Of a stretch of 64,000 bases of DNA, positions 49,918 through 62,200 are shown piece by piece (position 1 is the stretch's first letter; every line of letters starts with the position of its first letter). Location: NCBI RefSeq assembly GCF_003672135.1, contig NC_039513.1, positions 15,775,591 through 15,839,590 on the forward strand, in the 5' to 3' direction. The notes under the pieces were generated by a model. That model searched no databases. It saw only the letters and a program-made list of their open reading frames with translations, and was not told where the DNA came from. Source of the stretch: Ooceraea biroi. Lineage: Eukaryota; Arthropoda; Insecta; Hymenoptera; Formicidae. The position numbers were made by a program, and so were the translations under genes.

Positions 49918-51665
49918 CAAGGAGAACAAAAAGTCACGATAATATCAAAATGGTGTCAAAATGTTATCAAAATGGTACAAGTCACAATGACGTCAAACCG
50001 GGCAAAAAATGGATTATAATATGCCGTCATTTTGATGTCATTTTGATGTCATTTTGATTAACGCACCGCTGATTATTTTGCATTCCATATTAGGCCAAAG
50101 TAGTTTCACAAATTCATAGGTGATAAGGGAGCAATACAAAAATAAATTATTACTTTTTATTGTAGTACATATGTAATACATATTATTGTTTATATAAAAG
50201 AAGAATAGTAATAATATGAAAAATATTCATATAATATAAAATATTATATAATAATAGTTGCATAAAATATTATAAAATATAAAATATTGCGTATTTCAAA
50301 TATCTAAACTATTATAAAGAAGTCTTGGCACTTTAATCAATAACGTAAGAGAGATCGATCTCTTAAGATATGTCATTGTTAGTTTAATTAATTTTTGCAT
50401 CATTAACTTCGAAACATTAACAGCTAATACTATGTACGTGATTAAAAAAGTAATTAAACTAACAATGTACGTGTATAACAAAGTTTAATATCTTTTACCA
50501 TATCGTTTACGAGATTTAATAATAATAATAATAATAAGTAAACTTATATGCATCAAGCACATGAAAAACCTTGTAAGTTTAAAACATTTCTTTTAATTTT
50601 ACATGCTAAAATGAAGAAACTTTTTTAAAACACCAACAAACATGGTACTTTACAAAATGAAGAATGGTAGTAGATTATGCTTTATATTTTAATTGGAAGC
50701 AGAACAAAAATAAAAGCCTCAAAGGCACACCAAGAAATAAAGTTTACTAAACGAAAACTAAGAAATAAAAGACAAATAAAATGCATAAGAATCGCAGCAA
50801 GTTTGCAACATACAAGGTTTTATGGAACTCACAAAAACCAAAAAGTCGTGCCAGATTATTTCTAAGTAAAGTCGACAAAACAGAATAAGTGAAGACAGAA
50901 CTTGTGTGTCCCTTTGCCTTCCGTAACAAGTATTTCAACTATAAACACAGAGAAAGTCACTCAAATTATTAATGAACCCGTATAATAATACATGCATTAT
51001 TAACGTTGGAAGAAAACTAACCATATATAATACTTGACTATCTAAGTGATTATTACACTTTTCAGCACGAATGTGTTAGCAAGGCAGAGGAAAGTGTAAG
51101 TAATGTCATGAAAAAAACTATTGTCCGCATCCAGACAATATAACCTTTCCAATATAACCTTTCACGACTATCGGTTTCTCTGCCTAGCTTCACGTTCCCG
51201 TCTACGATAACGATTACAATAAACGTATAAACACTCACGTCTTTGTTCCTTGCTAACAGCCTAACCTCCAAAAATACTATAAGCTCTCGATACACAACAA
51301 TATACCTCAACTCAAACTTAAGAGTCGAGACAATAATTTAGCATTATAAATACCTTTAATGAAGTAATTTCCATTCCGGCAGCTTCCATACAGACACAAC
51401 CACGTTGAATTTCCACACTACGTAATTAGTACTAACGAAAACGCGGGCGTAAGATATAAATCCGCTCTCTTCTGTCTTCTGGCCGACTCGAGAATGACTC
51501 TCGATATCGATAATCTAGCTAGCTATAGATCGACATATCGATAATGTCACAATGATGTCAATTTGACATTACTGCAAGGAGCCTTGATGATAAATTGACC
51601 ATTTTGAGTCAAAAAGACATCATTTTGACATTATCGTGACTTTTTGTTGACTTTTTGTTCTCCTT
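49917..51665. repeat. inner inverted-end element within the left arm
   Basis: GGAGAACAAAAAGTCACGAT at about 49920 recurs inverted near 51655, with a 13-base duplication at the right end. The DNA outside (the CCAACATTATTTCGATAATA block and the AAACATGTAAAACAAATGTT block) is also repeated on both sides. So each arm is itself built from nested inverted duplications. The mirror copy is at about 52151-53900. Confidence 0.65.
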
Positions 51666-51738
51666 AGGTATATATAAATAATATATTGGTGGTATATATT
51701 ATATGGAAGTACAAATGACAAAACATGTAAAACAAATG

Positions 51739-51785
<47 letters not shown>

Positions 51786-52042
51786 CAATCTCCCAACATT
51801 ATTTCGATAATATGCGATAATGTTGTATGCGGTATTGCACACAGTGTCATTTCCTTTTTGTTACAACAAAACGTTGCAACGGGAAGTACAAATGACAAAA
51901 CATGTAAAACAAATGTTATATATATATATATATTTATATATAAACACTTCATATATATATATATATTTATATATATATTAATGAAGTGTGCATTACCGCA
52001 TACAACATTATCGCATATTATCGAAATAATGTTGGGAGATTG

Positions 52043-52077
<35 letters not shown>

Positions 52078-53898
52078 CATTTGTTTTACATGTTTTGTCA
52101 TTTGTACTTCCATATAATATATACCACCAATATATTATTTATATATACCTAAGGAGAACAAAAAGTCAACAAAAAGTCACGATAATGTCAAAATGATGTC
52201 TTTTTGACTCAAAATGGTCAATTTATCATCAAGGCTCCTTGCAGTAATGTCAAATTGACATCATTGTGACATTATCGATATGTCGATCTATAGCTAGCTA
52301 GATTATCGATATCGAGAGTCATTCTCGAGTCGGCCAGAAGACAGAAGAGAGCGGATTTATATCTTACGCCCGCGTTTTCGTTAGTACTAATTACGTAGTG
52401 TGGAAATTCAACGTGGTTGTGTCTGTATGGAAGCTGCCGGAATGGAAATTACTTCATTAAAGGTATTTATAATGCTAAATTATTGTCTCGACTCTTAAGT
52501 TTGAGTTGAGGTATATTGTTGTGTATCGAGAGCTTATAGTATTTTTGGAGGTTAGGCTGTTAGCAAGGAACAAAGACGTGAGTGTTTATACGTTTATTGT
52601 AATCGTTATCGTAGACGGGAACGTGAAGCTAGGCAGAGAAACCGATAGTCGTGAAAGGTTATATTGGAAAGGTTATATTGTCTGGATGCGGACAATAGTT
52701 TTTTTCATGACATTACTTACACTTTCCTCTGCCTTGCTAACACATTCGTGCTGAAAAGTGTAATAATCACTTAGATAGTCAAGTATTATATATGGTTAGT
52801 TTTCTTCCAACGTTAATAATGCATGTATTATTATACGGGTTCATTAATAATTTGAGTGACTTTCTCTGTGTTTATAGTTGAAATACTTGTTACGGAAGGC
52901 AAAGGGACACACAAGTTCTGTCTTCACTTATTCTGTTTTGTCGACTTTACTTAGAAATAATCTGGCACGACTTTTTGGTTTTTGTGAGTTCCATAAAACC
53001 TTGTATGTTGCAAACTTGCTGCGATTCTTATGCATTTTATTTGTCTTTTATTTCTTAGTTTTCGTTTAGTAAACTTTATTTCTTGGTGTGCCTTTGAGGC
53101 TTTTATTTTTGTTCTGCTTCCAATTAAAATATAAAGCATAATCTACTACCATTCTTCATTTTGTAAAGTACCATGTTTGTTGGTGTTTTAAAAAAGTTTC
53201 TTCATTTTAGCATGTAAAATTAAAAGAAATGTTTTAAACTTACAAGGTTTTTCATGTGCTTGATGCATATAAGTTTACTTATTATTATTATTATTATTAA
53301 ATCTCGTAAACGATATGGTAAAAGATATTAAACTTTGTTATACACGTACATTGTTAGTTTAATTACTTTTTTAATCACGTACATAGTATTAGCTGTTAAT
53401 GTTTCGAAGTTAATGATGCAAAAATTAATTAAACTAACAATGACATATCTTAAGAGATCGATCTCTCTTACGTTATTGATTAAAGTGCCAAGACTTCTTT
53501 ATAATAGTTTAGATATTTGAAATACGCAATATTTTATATTTTATAATATTTTATGCAACTATTATTATATAATATTTTATATTATATGAATATTTTTCAT
53601 ATTATTACTATTCTTCTTTTATATAAACAATAATATGTATTACATATGTACTACAATAAAAAGTAATAATTTATTTTTGTATTGCTCCCTTATCACCTAT
53701 GAATTTGTGAAACTACTTTGGCCTAATATGGAATGCAAAATAATCAGCGGTGCGTTAATCAAAATGACATCAAAATGACATCAAAATGACGGCATATTAT
53801 AATCCATTTTTTGCCCGGTTTGACGTCATTGTGACTTGTACCATTTTGATAACATTTTGACACCATTTTGATATTATCGTGACTTTTTGTTCTCCTTG

Positions 53899-53935
<37 letters not shown>

Positions 53936-54178
53936 GGTTTAGCAATCAAATATTTTCATGCGCTACACATATATTTTAGTAAACCTTTAAAAGTTTTGAA
54001 AAATTATACAAGCAAAAATGCTATTTATTAAATTGCGATTATATATTTTATATTATATAATAGGAAATTTGTTAATGATATATAATGTTTATTATTAGTC
54101 TATATATAATTTATTTAATTGTCTTTGATATAATGACGAGGAAATGTTATTTCGCAGAATGCATGAAAACACTTCATT

Positions 54179-54238
<60 letters not shown>

Positions 54239-55498
54239 ATGTATTGGTGGTATATGTTATATGGAAGTACAAATGATAAAACATGTAAAACAAATGTTAT
54301 AAATATATATAATTATATATATATATTAATGAAGTGTGCATTACCGCATACAACATTATCGCATATTATCGAAATAATGTTGGGAAATTGCTTACAGTCC
54401 ACTTGACGATCCAAATGCTTCAGAGTTTTGAAGCGTATACGTCTTCCCGACATGTCGGTAATTGTCAAGTCTGTCGGTGGTGTCGCTAGCGGACGGTCGC
54501 TGTTAAAGTCACTAGATAGATAATGTACCGCAATCGTCCGCCATTTTAATTCCAACTACATGGTGTTTTCATCACAATTATGTTCTCTTCACATCTATCA
54601 CAATATGTAGCCTTTCTCAATGGAGATACAACGCAACGCTGCTTCGTAGAATTGCACTTAGTGTTGATAAGTTGTGTTGATAAGTTGCATGTTTGCACTA
54701 AATACACTTCCAACGCCATTTTTATTCCACGTATTTTACCACGGATTGCGGTACTTTATCAATCTAGTGACTTTAGTCGCTATTACGAGAGCTAGTGAAA
54801 CAATAGTTCACTAGCAACTCCAGGATCGCCTTAATACTTATACTACTTATAGCTATACAATTGGCTATACCTTTGGTTATATTATTAAGCGTCCATTTCG
54901 CTTTTGATAAAATTTTTAATTATCCTTAAAATATTAGTATTACCTATAATTATACTACTAAGCGTTTACTTCGCTTATGATATAATTGTTATAACGGGGC
55001 TATTTTAATTGTTTGTCATCGTGCTCCAATAATCGATGATGAAAAGGTACGATAATCATGATCGATATATGTATCTTTATCTTGAAAAATGTATAGCTTT
55101 CGCTGTGAATCACACGCGTCAATAGTAATAAAATAAAAAAAAGAAAAAATGCTTTTGTATTAAAACGGGATTGTGTGGGTCATGAAAAGAAAGTTTGAAA
55201 TTTAATCGGAAGTAATTAATGTCAGCGCGCTGAGAGACGTTTTAATTTAACGGAGTTTCTCGTGGTCAGATTTTTCACGGCGAAAATTTTCTAGCAAGAG
55301 CATAGCAACGAACTCTATTCCATCAGTCACGATGATGCGTTGCGACATGCACCTGCACGTCGACGAGCCTCGGTTTTCGAATTTCTGTTGCAAAGGGTGA
55401 TTGCCGGCTGACACATCACTGAGAGAACGCCTGAGAGAGTCTGACCTCTAGATTAAATCAACGGTAATCGACTTTTGACTGACCCCCGGGGTTATATA

Positions 55499-55513
55499 TT
55501 GATGCGATAGGAA
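55499..55513. repeat. 15-bp direct repeat at right end of palindrome
   Basis: Same 15 bases as 48306-48320. With the terminal ATATA the match is 20 bp (48301-48320 and 55494-55513). Confidence 0.8.
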
Positions 55514-56140
55514 GACACGTGTAACTTATTGTTACGTCCAGAGCTCCGTGAGCTCGAAGGAAGGGCGCAACAGGACGCCTCTCGTATCTTGTGGCGGTCA
55601 GGCCCCAAAACACGAGTCGGACTGACCACTTGCTCCGGCTTAAAGGTCAACGACCACGGAGGTCGATTTTACCGTAGGCCCTGGAACGGTCTGTCCGTTG
55701 GTCCCTTTTTAGGTCAGGGAAACTGAATCCCTTTTACCTGGGATAGGACCCGTACGATCTGGGAAGGCGGAGACGAATAGAGGGAATTAAAATGAATAAT
55801 ACATCGGTGACTAGTTAACTAATAAACATTTTATTCTAAAGAAAACAAAGTATGTCTAAAACATATTTGGTTGAAAGAAATTTAAAGTGTACGTGTTGTT
55901 TTGTGTCTATAAAATGTATAAATTGAAAATGTAGTTTACTCGGAAATTATAATTAATTACAAATTGAAAACTAAGCATAAGCGGAAATTAAACGCTTTAC
56001 TTCCTAGATCAATTTTCCAAACTGAGTCTATTTAAAAAAAAAACATAAAAACTAAAGGAGAACAACTTAACCAATAAAATAATATATAAATGAAAATTAC
56101 GGCGACTGATCTATTTCTAAAATCTATTTCTATATTACCA
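55514..56140. other. 3' flank of the Ser/Pro-rich gene
   Basis: A GC-richer segment (55530-55770) with no recognised coding sequence is followed by AT-rich sequence. On the minus strand AATAAA occurs at about 55831-55836, a possible poly(A) signal for the gene at 56141-57179. Confidence 0.35.
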
Positions 56141-57179
56141 CTAATCATTACTTAAAAAATACCGGCGGAGGAGAGAGGCGGGGAACAGGATGGGATATAG
56201 GTGTCCTTTGACAATCAGAGAGATCCCGACGTTTGGGTCGGTGTGCCGAAGAGCGGCCCTGAGAGAGGGAATAGGAAAGAAGTCTGGGTCTATCACAATG
56301 GCATTAGGTGGTAGAGGGTGAGTGACTGGAGGGAAAATGTGGAGGAATCGCTCTCCTAGAGTCACCAGTGAACGCTGGATGAACTCTTCGACTATGTCGT
56401 CATCCCTGACGGGCGACGGAGAACGAGGAGGAGAAGGAGAATTTGCAAAATTCTCCAAATCGCCGGGTCGCACAGGCGAATAGCGTAGGGAGGAGGGAGC
56501 TGGAGAAATAGACGGAGAGTAACGGGGAGAGCTAGGAGGTGACACTTGAATGGATGCTCGCGAAGAGGATTCGGACATAGAGAAATAACACGAAGGGGGT
56601 GTAAGAGAAGAAGGAGGCGGAGATAAAGAGAGAGAGACGCTTGAAGGGGTTGAAGGACGCAAAGAGGAGCGCGAAGAAGAAACGGAGGGTGCGGAAGAAG
56701 AGACGCTTGAAGAGACAGAGAACGGGGAAGGTGTTCGGGGTAGGGGTTCCAGTATCTGAACGGAAGAATCAGGGGATGCCCGATGCGAGGTGGAAGATAC
56801 TGTTTGGACGGAAAGGGCAGGGGAAGGAGGCCGAAAAGAATCTAATACTATGACCGATGAACTGGTCGAACACGCTGAGGGGGGCCGCGGATCGATCTCG
56901 GTCGCGATCTTTTTACGCGGTGGCTCCGTCGTTGGATGGCCCCCAGGAAACGACGCTTGGTCGCTGCTGGATGGTCCCGCAGAGGGAGACGGACTGCGTG
57001 ATCGTTTGCCGGAAAACACTTAAAGGGGGATACCGGATGAGTCCAGGAGAAATGTATAGAAAAGGGGTAGAAGAGAGCTGAAGGAGAAATGTGAATGAAA
57101 ATTGTCGATGAACAAACAAAAGGAAGAGAAGACAAAGAGTAAAGAAAAAAGGAGTGACAGCTAAAGGAAAACGCTCACT
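56141..57179 (-). CDS. unrecognised Ser/Pro-rich protein, start codon split by intron
   Basis: A frame of 292 codons whose first two thirds are Ser/Pro/Arg rich, with many SPSP and SSVSSS runs and a basic PPRKK. The last 85 residues are ordinary globular sequence (VEEFIQRSLVTLGERFLHIF, IVKGHLYPILFPASLLRRYF). I do not recognise the family. The unspliced frame lacks an ATG: TAA GTG precedes TTT TCC GGC. A donor at 57178/57177 (CAA|GTGAGC) and an acceptor ending at 57019 (TTTAAG) would join A to TG and create ATG in the context AACAATG. The TATA box at 57426-57434 supports a real promoter. The disordered N-terminus suggests a nuclear or phospho-regulated protein, but this is inference. A mobile-element origin is possible, given the neighbouring palindrome. 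Confidence 0.5.
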
Positions 57180-57425
57180 TGTTTGCAGGTGTATGCTGAA
57201 ACTTGAAAAAATCCGTTTGTGCCAATGAACTGCCGTCGGGTGGATGGTGTAGCGCACGTCGAGTTGGTTGGGTGATATGTAACTCGCGCACCAAAGTTAG
57301 TGTTCACGGCCCGGCACTTGACTTCACAAAACTATTGAAGAAAAATTGTGTCGTTCGCGAAGGCTGACAAGGTACGTTCGTGGTCACGGAAAGAATGAAA
57401 AAGCTGCCCTCCGGAGTGGTCATCA

Positions 57426-57434
57426 CCTTTTATA
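57426..57434 (-). promoter_or_regulatory. TATA box
   Basis: TATAAAAGG on the minus strand, about 250 bases upstream of the proposed first splice donor of the Ser/Pro-rich gene. Confidence 0.5.
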
Positions 57435-58533
57435 CGATAGGGATGACGTGGAAAAGAGGTAGCTTTTTCGGGAACTGTGTTTTCAGGAAACCACCTTTCG
57501 AGGGCCGTTAGTTAATTTAATTGCAAATATGATTGGTTGGTCTATGAGGCGATAAACCGTCCACAGATGGTTTCTTTTTAAGCCGGAAGTACCGGTACGT
57601 GTGTGGCCGGACTCGTGGTTCCTGTGAGGTATCTACCCGGGGAATAATCCGGCACAGCTGTATCATTTTCTCTTCCAGGAAGAGTGATACACCGCGAGCC
57701 TACAGTCACGCGCGACCGAATTTGTTGCTTGTTTTTTATAAATTGATCAGTAAGACCAAAGGGTTCGATATCCGGATCTAATATCGCGCCTGCCCGGACA
57801 CGTGCGTCACAACCCGCGGTTCTTGTGAAGGTATTTCCTCGGATCCGACACAGCTGTGTCACCGTTCCTTTTAATCCCTCACTGGGGCCCTATTGATCGC
57901 ACGCGACCGGCTCGACGCGTCGCCTCATTGACCGACAATTAAAAAATATCGCTAATTTCCTTGGAAGCAAGGAACTGTGCAGTCTCTGGACGTAACATTA
58001 TTAACGCTATTATTTATATACTTCTTTATGCGCGATTCGCCGCGATATCCGGCAGAGTTTCGTTACGTAAATCTCGTTACTCGGGACGTCCTCTCTTGTT
58101 TCCCCTTAGATCTCGGCAGTTGCTGAAAATTACTCTCTCGTTATCTTCGAACGATGGGAAATCCCAAAGTCCCGACCGACAAAAACTGAAAAGATCGCGT
58201 CGGGCAGCCATCGCATCGTATTTCGTTCAAGGTCTAAATTAGACCGTCTAATCGAGTTAGCTGAGATCTGATCACAGATGCGAGATCCTATCCTATCACC
58301 TGCTCTCGTTAATTATTGCGCTCACCTGATTATCTTCGCCGTAACTGTCTTTGGACGAGAAGAAGACCGTTTCAAAGCCAAACGATAAACACGATCTGCA
58401 ATCGCTGTTTCATTCCTCTTTATCGTTCATACGTGCACGTGTGCATCGAGTGCCATCACAGAATTCACCACCCTCGTTCTACCTACCTGCTGTTCATCCC
58501 TCTTTCGATTCACAACGTTCAGAATAACACTGG
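57435..58533. other. intergenic DNA with a diverged duplication
   Basis: Two related segments, about 57607-57677 and 57809-57878, share GGTTCTTGTGA-like, CGGCACAGCTGT-like and TTCTTTT-like blocks about 200 bases apart. No gene recognised. Confidence 0.4.
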
Positions 58534-59178
58534 CTACGCAAAGGATCCGTAGCGATCACGATATATTATATTCATACGGTTTCTCCCCTCTCTCTGAACT
58601 TTCCTCAGAGCGGACAGAGATCTGCGTGCTCCGGCAAAAATCACGCGATGATCATCGCGTGGTCGATGACGATAATCGATATGCGAAACGTCGCAGCGCG
58701 CAAACATGCCGAATAACTCCGGCGCGACGGTTCCTTGTCCCGGCGACACCCCTGACGACATCGATTCCTCGATGCCTCGATGCCTCGTGCTCGTGACGTC
58801 GCCCGTGGCAAGAGGAGAGGCGGAGGGAACTTTGTGGTAGGGACTTGAAACTATGTAGTTGTTTTCATCTCTTTCGTAGTGGACATGTCGCGAGTTCTCC
58901 TGCCGTAGTAAATCCGAACACGCCAACGCTCGCACTGTGGCATTCGTACTGAAGGTGTATCCTCCTCCGAGTAGAAACCTCCTCCGAGGTGATCCCGAGC
59001 GGAGCACGCTGCGACGACCAGCTTGAATCCAAGAGGAACCTCTGATTCTCTCCTCGTAGACCTGCATCGCTGTGCCGTTGTTCTCCGTCACGAGAAAGCT
59101 AGAGGAAACGCTGTTGCATTTTGCGGAAATTCGACGACCGTCATTCGGAAAAAGGGAGAGAGAGAGAGAGAGAGAAAG

Positions 59179-59218
<40 letters not shown>

Positions 59219-59286
59219 TCCTTCATTCCCGAGTAATCAAGCAGGGAATAGATGAAGAGCATCCCTCTCTCAGGGAAGAATTTCAA
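58534..59286 (-). other. 250-codon open frame, coding status unclear
   Basis: The frame includes a SLSLSLS stretch encoded by the CT/GA microsatellite at 59155-59214. The part after that has ordinary composition. However, the other two frames are also open over parts of the segment, and I recognise no domain. It may be chance in stop-poor DNA, or a terminal exon of an unknown gene. Confidence 0.2.
59155..59214. repeat. (GA)n microsatellite
   Basis: An interrupted GAGAGA tract. Confidence 0.9.
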
Positions 59287-62200
59287 GGTTCACGAGGTGA
59301 GTCCTGAGCTGGTCCACTTCAGATCTGTCGTCGCTCTCTGAAAACGATTCTGCGCCCTTCTTTAGTCCTTCTCACGAGAACCGTAAGCTTTTCCGTGTGC
59401 ATTGCATTCTTTCTCTTTTTTCTTTTTTTTCTTAATGCATGGCTTGTAAATCGTAGAAACGTGCCGATAACGCAAAACTTTGTATTAAAAGTTAATATGA
59501 ACTTTCGCGTTTGAATTTTGCTAAAAACATCCGAACGGACTTTTCCGTTAACCATACATCAAGCGGTCACACGATGACGATGATGATAAGGAGATGCGCA
59601 TTTAAATAGACGCGCCTAATGATTCAACTTGATTCGTACTTGTATTCTTAATTGCATGCTTGATTTCTATCTCGCGCATCTGCGCGACATCCATGTTCTT
59701 GCAAAAGGGAGAAAACACTTCCTCCTACTCCGTACACTCTTTCCACATCTTTCTGTCCACTTCCTATCAATCTCATGAGACAAATCAAAGTTCTGCGGGG
59801 AACCGGCGCAGGCGGCGTCTGAAACTTGCAGGCTAGCTTGCAAGCGAGTTCGACGGCGGTTTTTGCGGGGACACCGATTAATTAATTGGCCGTGATATTT
59901 GGCAGTCTGACGTACATATAAGGTCGTACATATTTTAATGAGTGCACTTATAAATAATATATCGCATACGATGATAACGCGCCTCGTTCGTCTCGCCTTG
60001 TGAGACTAGTGTGGTGACGCCGATTGTCGCTGATACTATTGTAATCTCTGGCCTACGTTGTATCTCCAATTATTTCTACGTTTCTACCTTTGCTTATCGT
60101 CCCTACCGTTTTATCGTGCATTCTGTTCACGCTGCCCGAAACGGCCCGATTAACAAACCGTTTGACTGGATGACCTGAGAAATTGAATCGAACGCCAGCG
60201 ATTAGAAAGATCAAAACGCTCTGCTCGCGTCTATAAACGCGACAGTTGAACGGCGAACTTTGACTCTGAGAGAGAGAAAGAAAGAGGAAAAAATCCGAAT
60301 ATTTAATCGATATGAAATAATAATAATAATAATAAAATATGAAATTGGCGGTAGAACGTATTGAGTTGACCGGAAAGTCCGTGCCGATTGTTTTAGCAAA
60401 ATCAAGTTTTGATGCAAAATTTTGCGTTCTTTTGGAATTTTGGAAAAAAGTTGGAACGGACTTTCTGGTCAATCCAATAGAATCTTCCTCGAGTCACTTT
60501 GCGCGCTTCACGGTGCCGATGATCTGCGAAACTCATTTCCTTGGGGTTCCTTCTATCTGTGTGGTCTCCTGATAAATATATAGTCTATTTCTGCAAAACG
60601 AAAATTTCATAGGGGTTATCGCGGCATGATAAAAATTTCTACGTGCGCCACAATTTCGGCTTGACATAATCTACGCGCTCGATTAAGAATTTATTATTAT
60701 TTACGAGCCGTTACAACACAAATCCAAGTGTGTAGTATCTAAATACTACTACGTGCGTGTAATTTTTGACTTTCCGCGCAAAAATTATTACTTCACCGCA
60801 CAAAACATAAATTTGCACGTTTCAATGCTTAATTAAACACGCTCCGCTGTGTGCAAACACGATACACAACATTAATCGTGTGTGTAAAAATGAAACAAAG
60901 TGTAATTCCTAAATCTGCGATTCAACATGCAAGCGTCTAAAAAGTCACACTTAGCCATGTACAATCATACAGACAAAACGCGCAAAATGTCGCTACACCA
61001 TTTTACACATGCACAGGCACAAGTAAAAAACTACACACCTAGATTCGCGATGCAAATCTCGGTCTTCTCGCCTGCATCCGAATCGTAATATCTCAATATT
61101 CTTTGCTACGTACTACGCTAATTATCCACGAACCTGGGTGGGTTTAATGCTGTCTCATGTCTCTGGCATGACACGACGACGACTATATAAGTCGGCACAA
61201 ACAGATCCGTCGGAGAAGTGCGAAAGCTCCATATGGCACGCGTTTCCACCGCGAAATCTCCAAGCAGGCGCGAGCGTTTAGCGCCCTTTTCGCCCTCCTC
61301 GTGCGCGCTTGTGTGCATGTATTACACCTGTGTACGTGCATCGCGCGGAGTTGACGAATTGCCGTCAGATGTTAGTACGATTAAACGACAATTCCTCGTG
61401 GCGTGGCACAGACACACGCGTCTAGCGTGTCTCGACTGCATCCCGTGGCGATGATAAGGTCGTTACTCAAATTAAAGGAAGAGCCGGCGCGAACGCTACG
61501 AACCCTACGGGGAATCTTCGGGGAGCACATTGCCCCTGCGTAATTCATTTGCTTGAGGGTTTATCGAGCAGTTTGCTTGGCGGTTGACAACGAAGCTGTT
61601 GATCTTGCGCGAGGGTTTCCGTCACCGCGGCAAGTGCATCCGCGTGTGCGGCCCGCGAATTTCAGAAAGGCTCATCCCTCTCGCGAAAGAAGATTTCGGA
61701 GAAACCCCGTAAGTATCCGGGGTCACGAGCGGCTTTTTAGATAAGCTGGATAGATACTGGCGAAGCTAGTCGAAATATGTTTGTGAAAGTACGCGGAGAT
61801 CCTTGGTCTTAATTCGCTCTTAAATATCACCCCTCAGGAGATGGAAGTTGTTTGTGGAAGATTACAGCAATATTTTTTAACGTAACGTAATTTATTACCT
61901 CCGATGCGTTTAATTAAATGGACCTCGCTCATATTCGAGGCTGAGTGCAAATAATTTCAGTTTCAATTTTCAATTTTAAACTATTAATTTCCGCTTAATC
62001 TCATAAATTCAAGGATCTGTTCGGAGCCGTGTGTGCGTCGCTTGAGCGAGTCTATTATGAACTTGGCGCTATTTTCACCGCTAAAAGATATATTTATCGT
62101 CAAATCAGATCGCGATCACTTGGCGACAGTCACACAGTCACATTTGCGCAAATGCGCCGTGAAATTATTAAAAACCACCGTTTTTTCGCTACCTCGCGTG

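Larger units (their letters stand above)
48321..55498. repeat. 7.2-kb near-perfect palindrome, possible foldback element
   Basis: The left arm (48321-51842) is repeated in inverse as the right arm (51986-55498), around a loop of about 143 bases rich in TA. Many positions pair with a coordinate sum of 103816 to 103818, and encoded frames are identical in the two arms where compared. Differences are mainly microsatellite length and a one-base indel near the ends. The termini are TATATAACCC and its complement. Both arms carry the 208-bp repeat, a (GT/CA)n tract, (TA)n tracts and an inner inverted structure. No transposase, integrase, polymerase or reverse transcriptase motif is recognised. Confidence 0.92.

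Noticed and set aside
55530..55770. Possible LTR starting TGTTACG
   Set aside because: I found no second copy of this segment in the window, no primer-binding site and no retroelement coding sequence.
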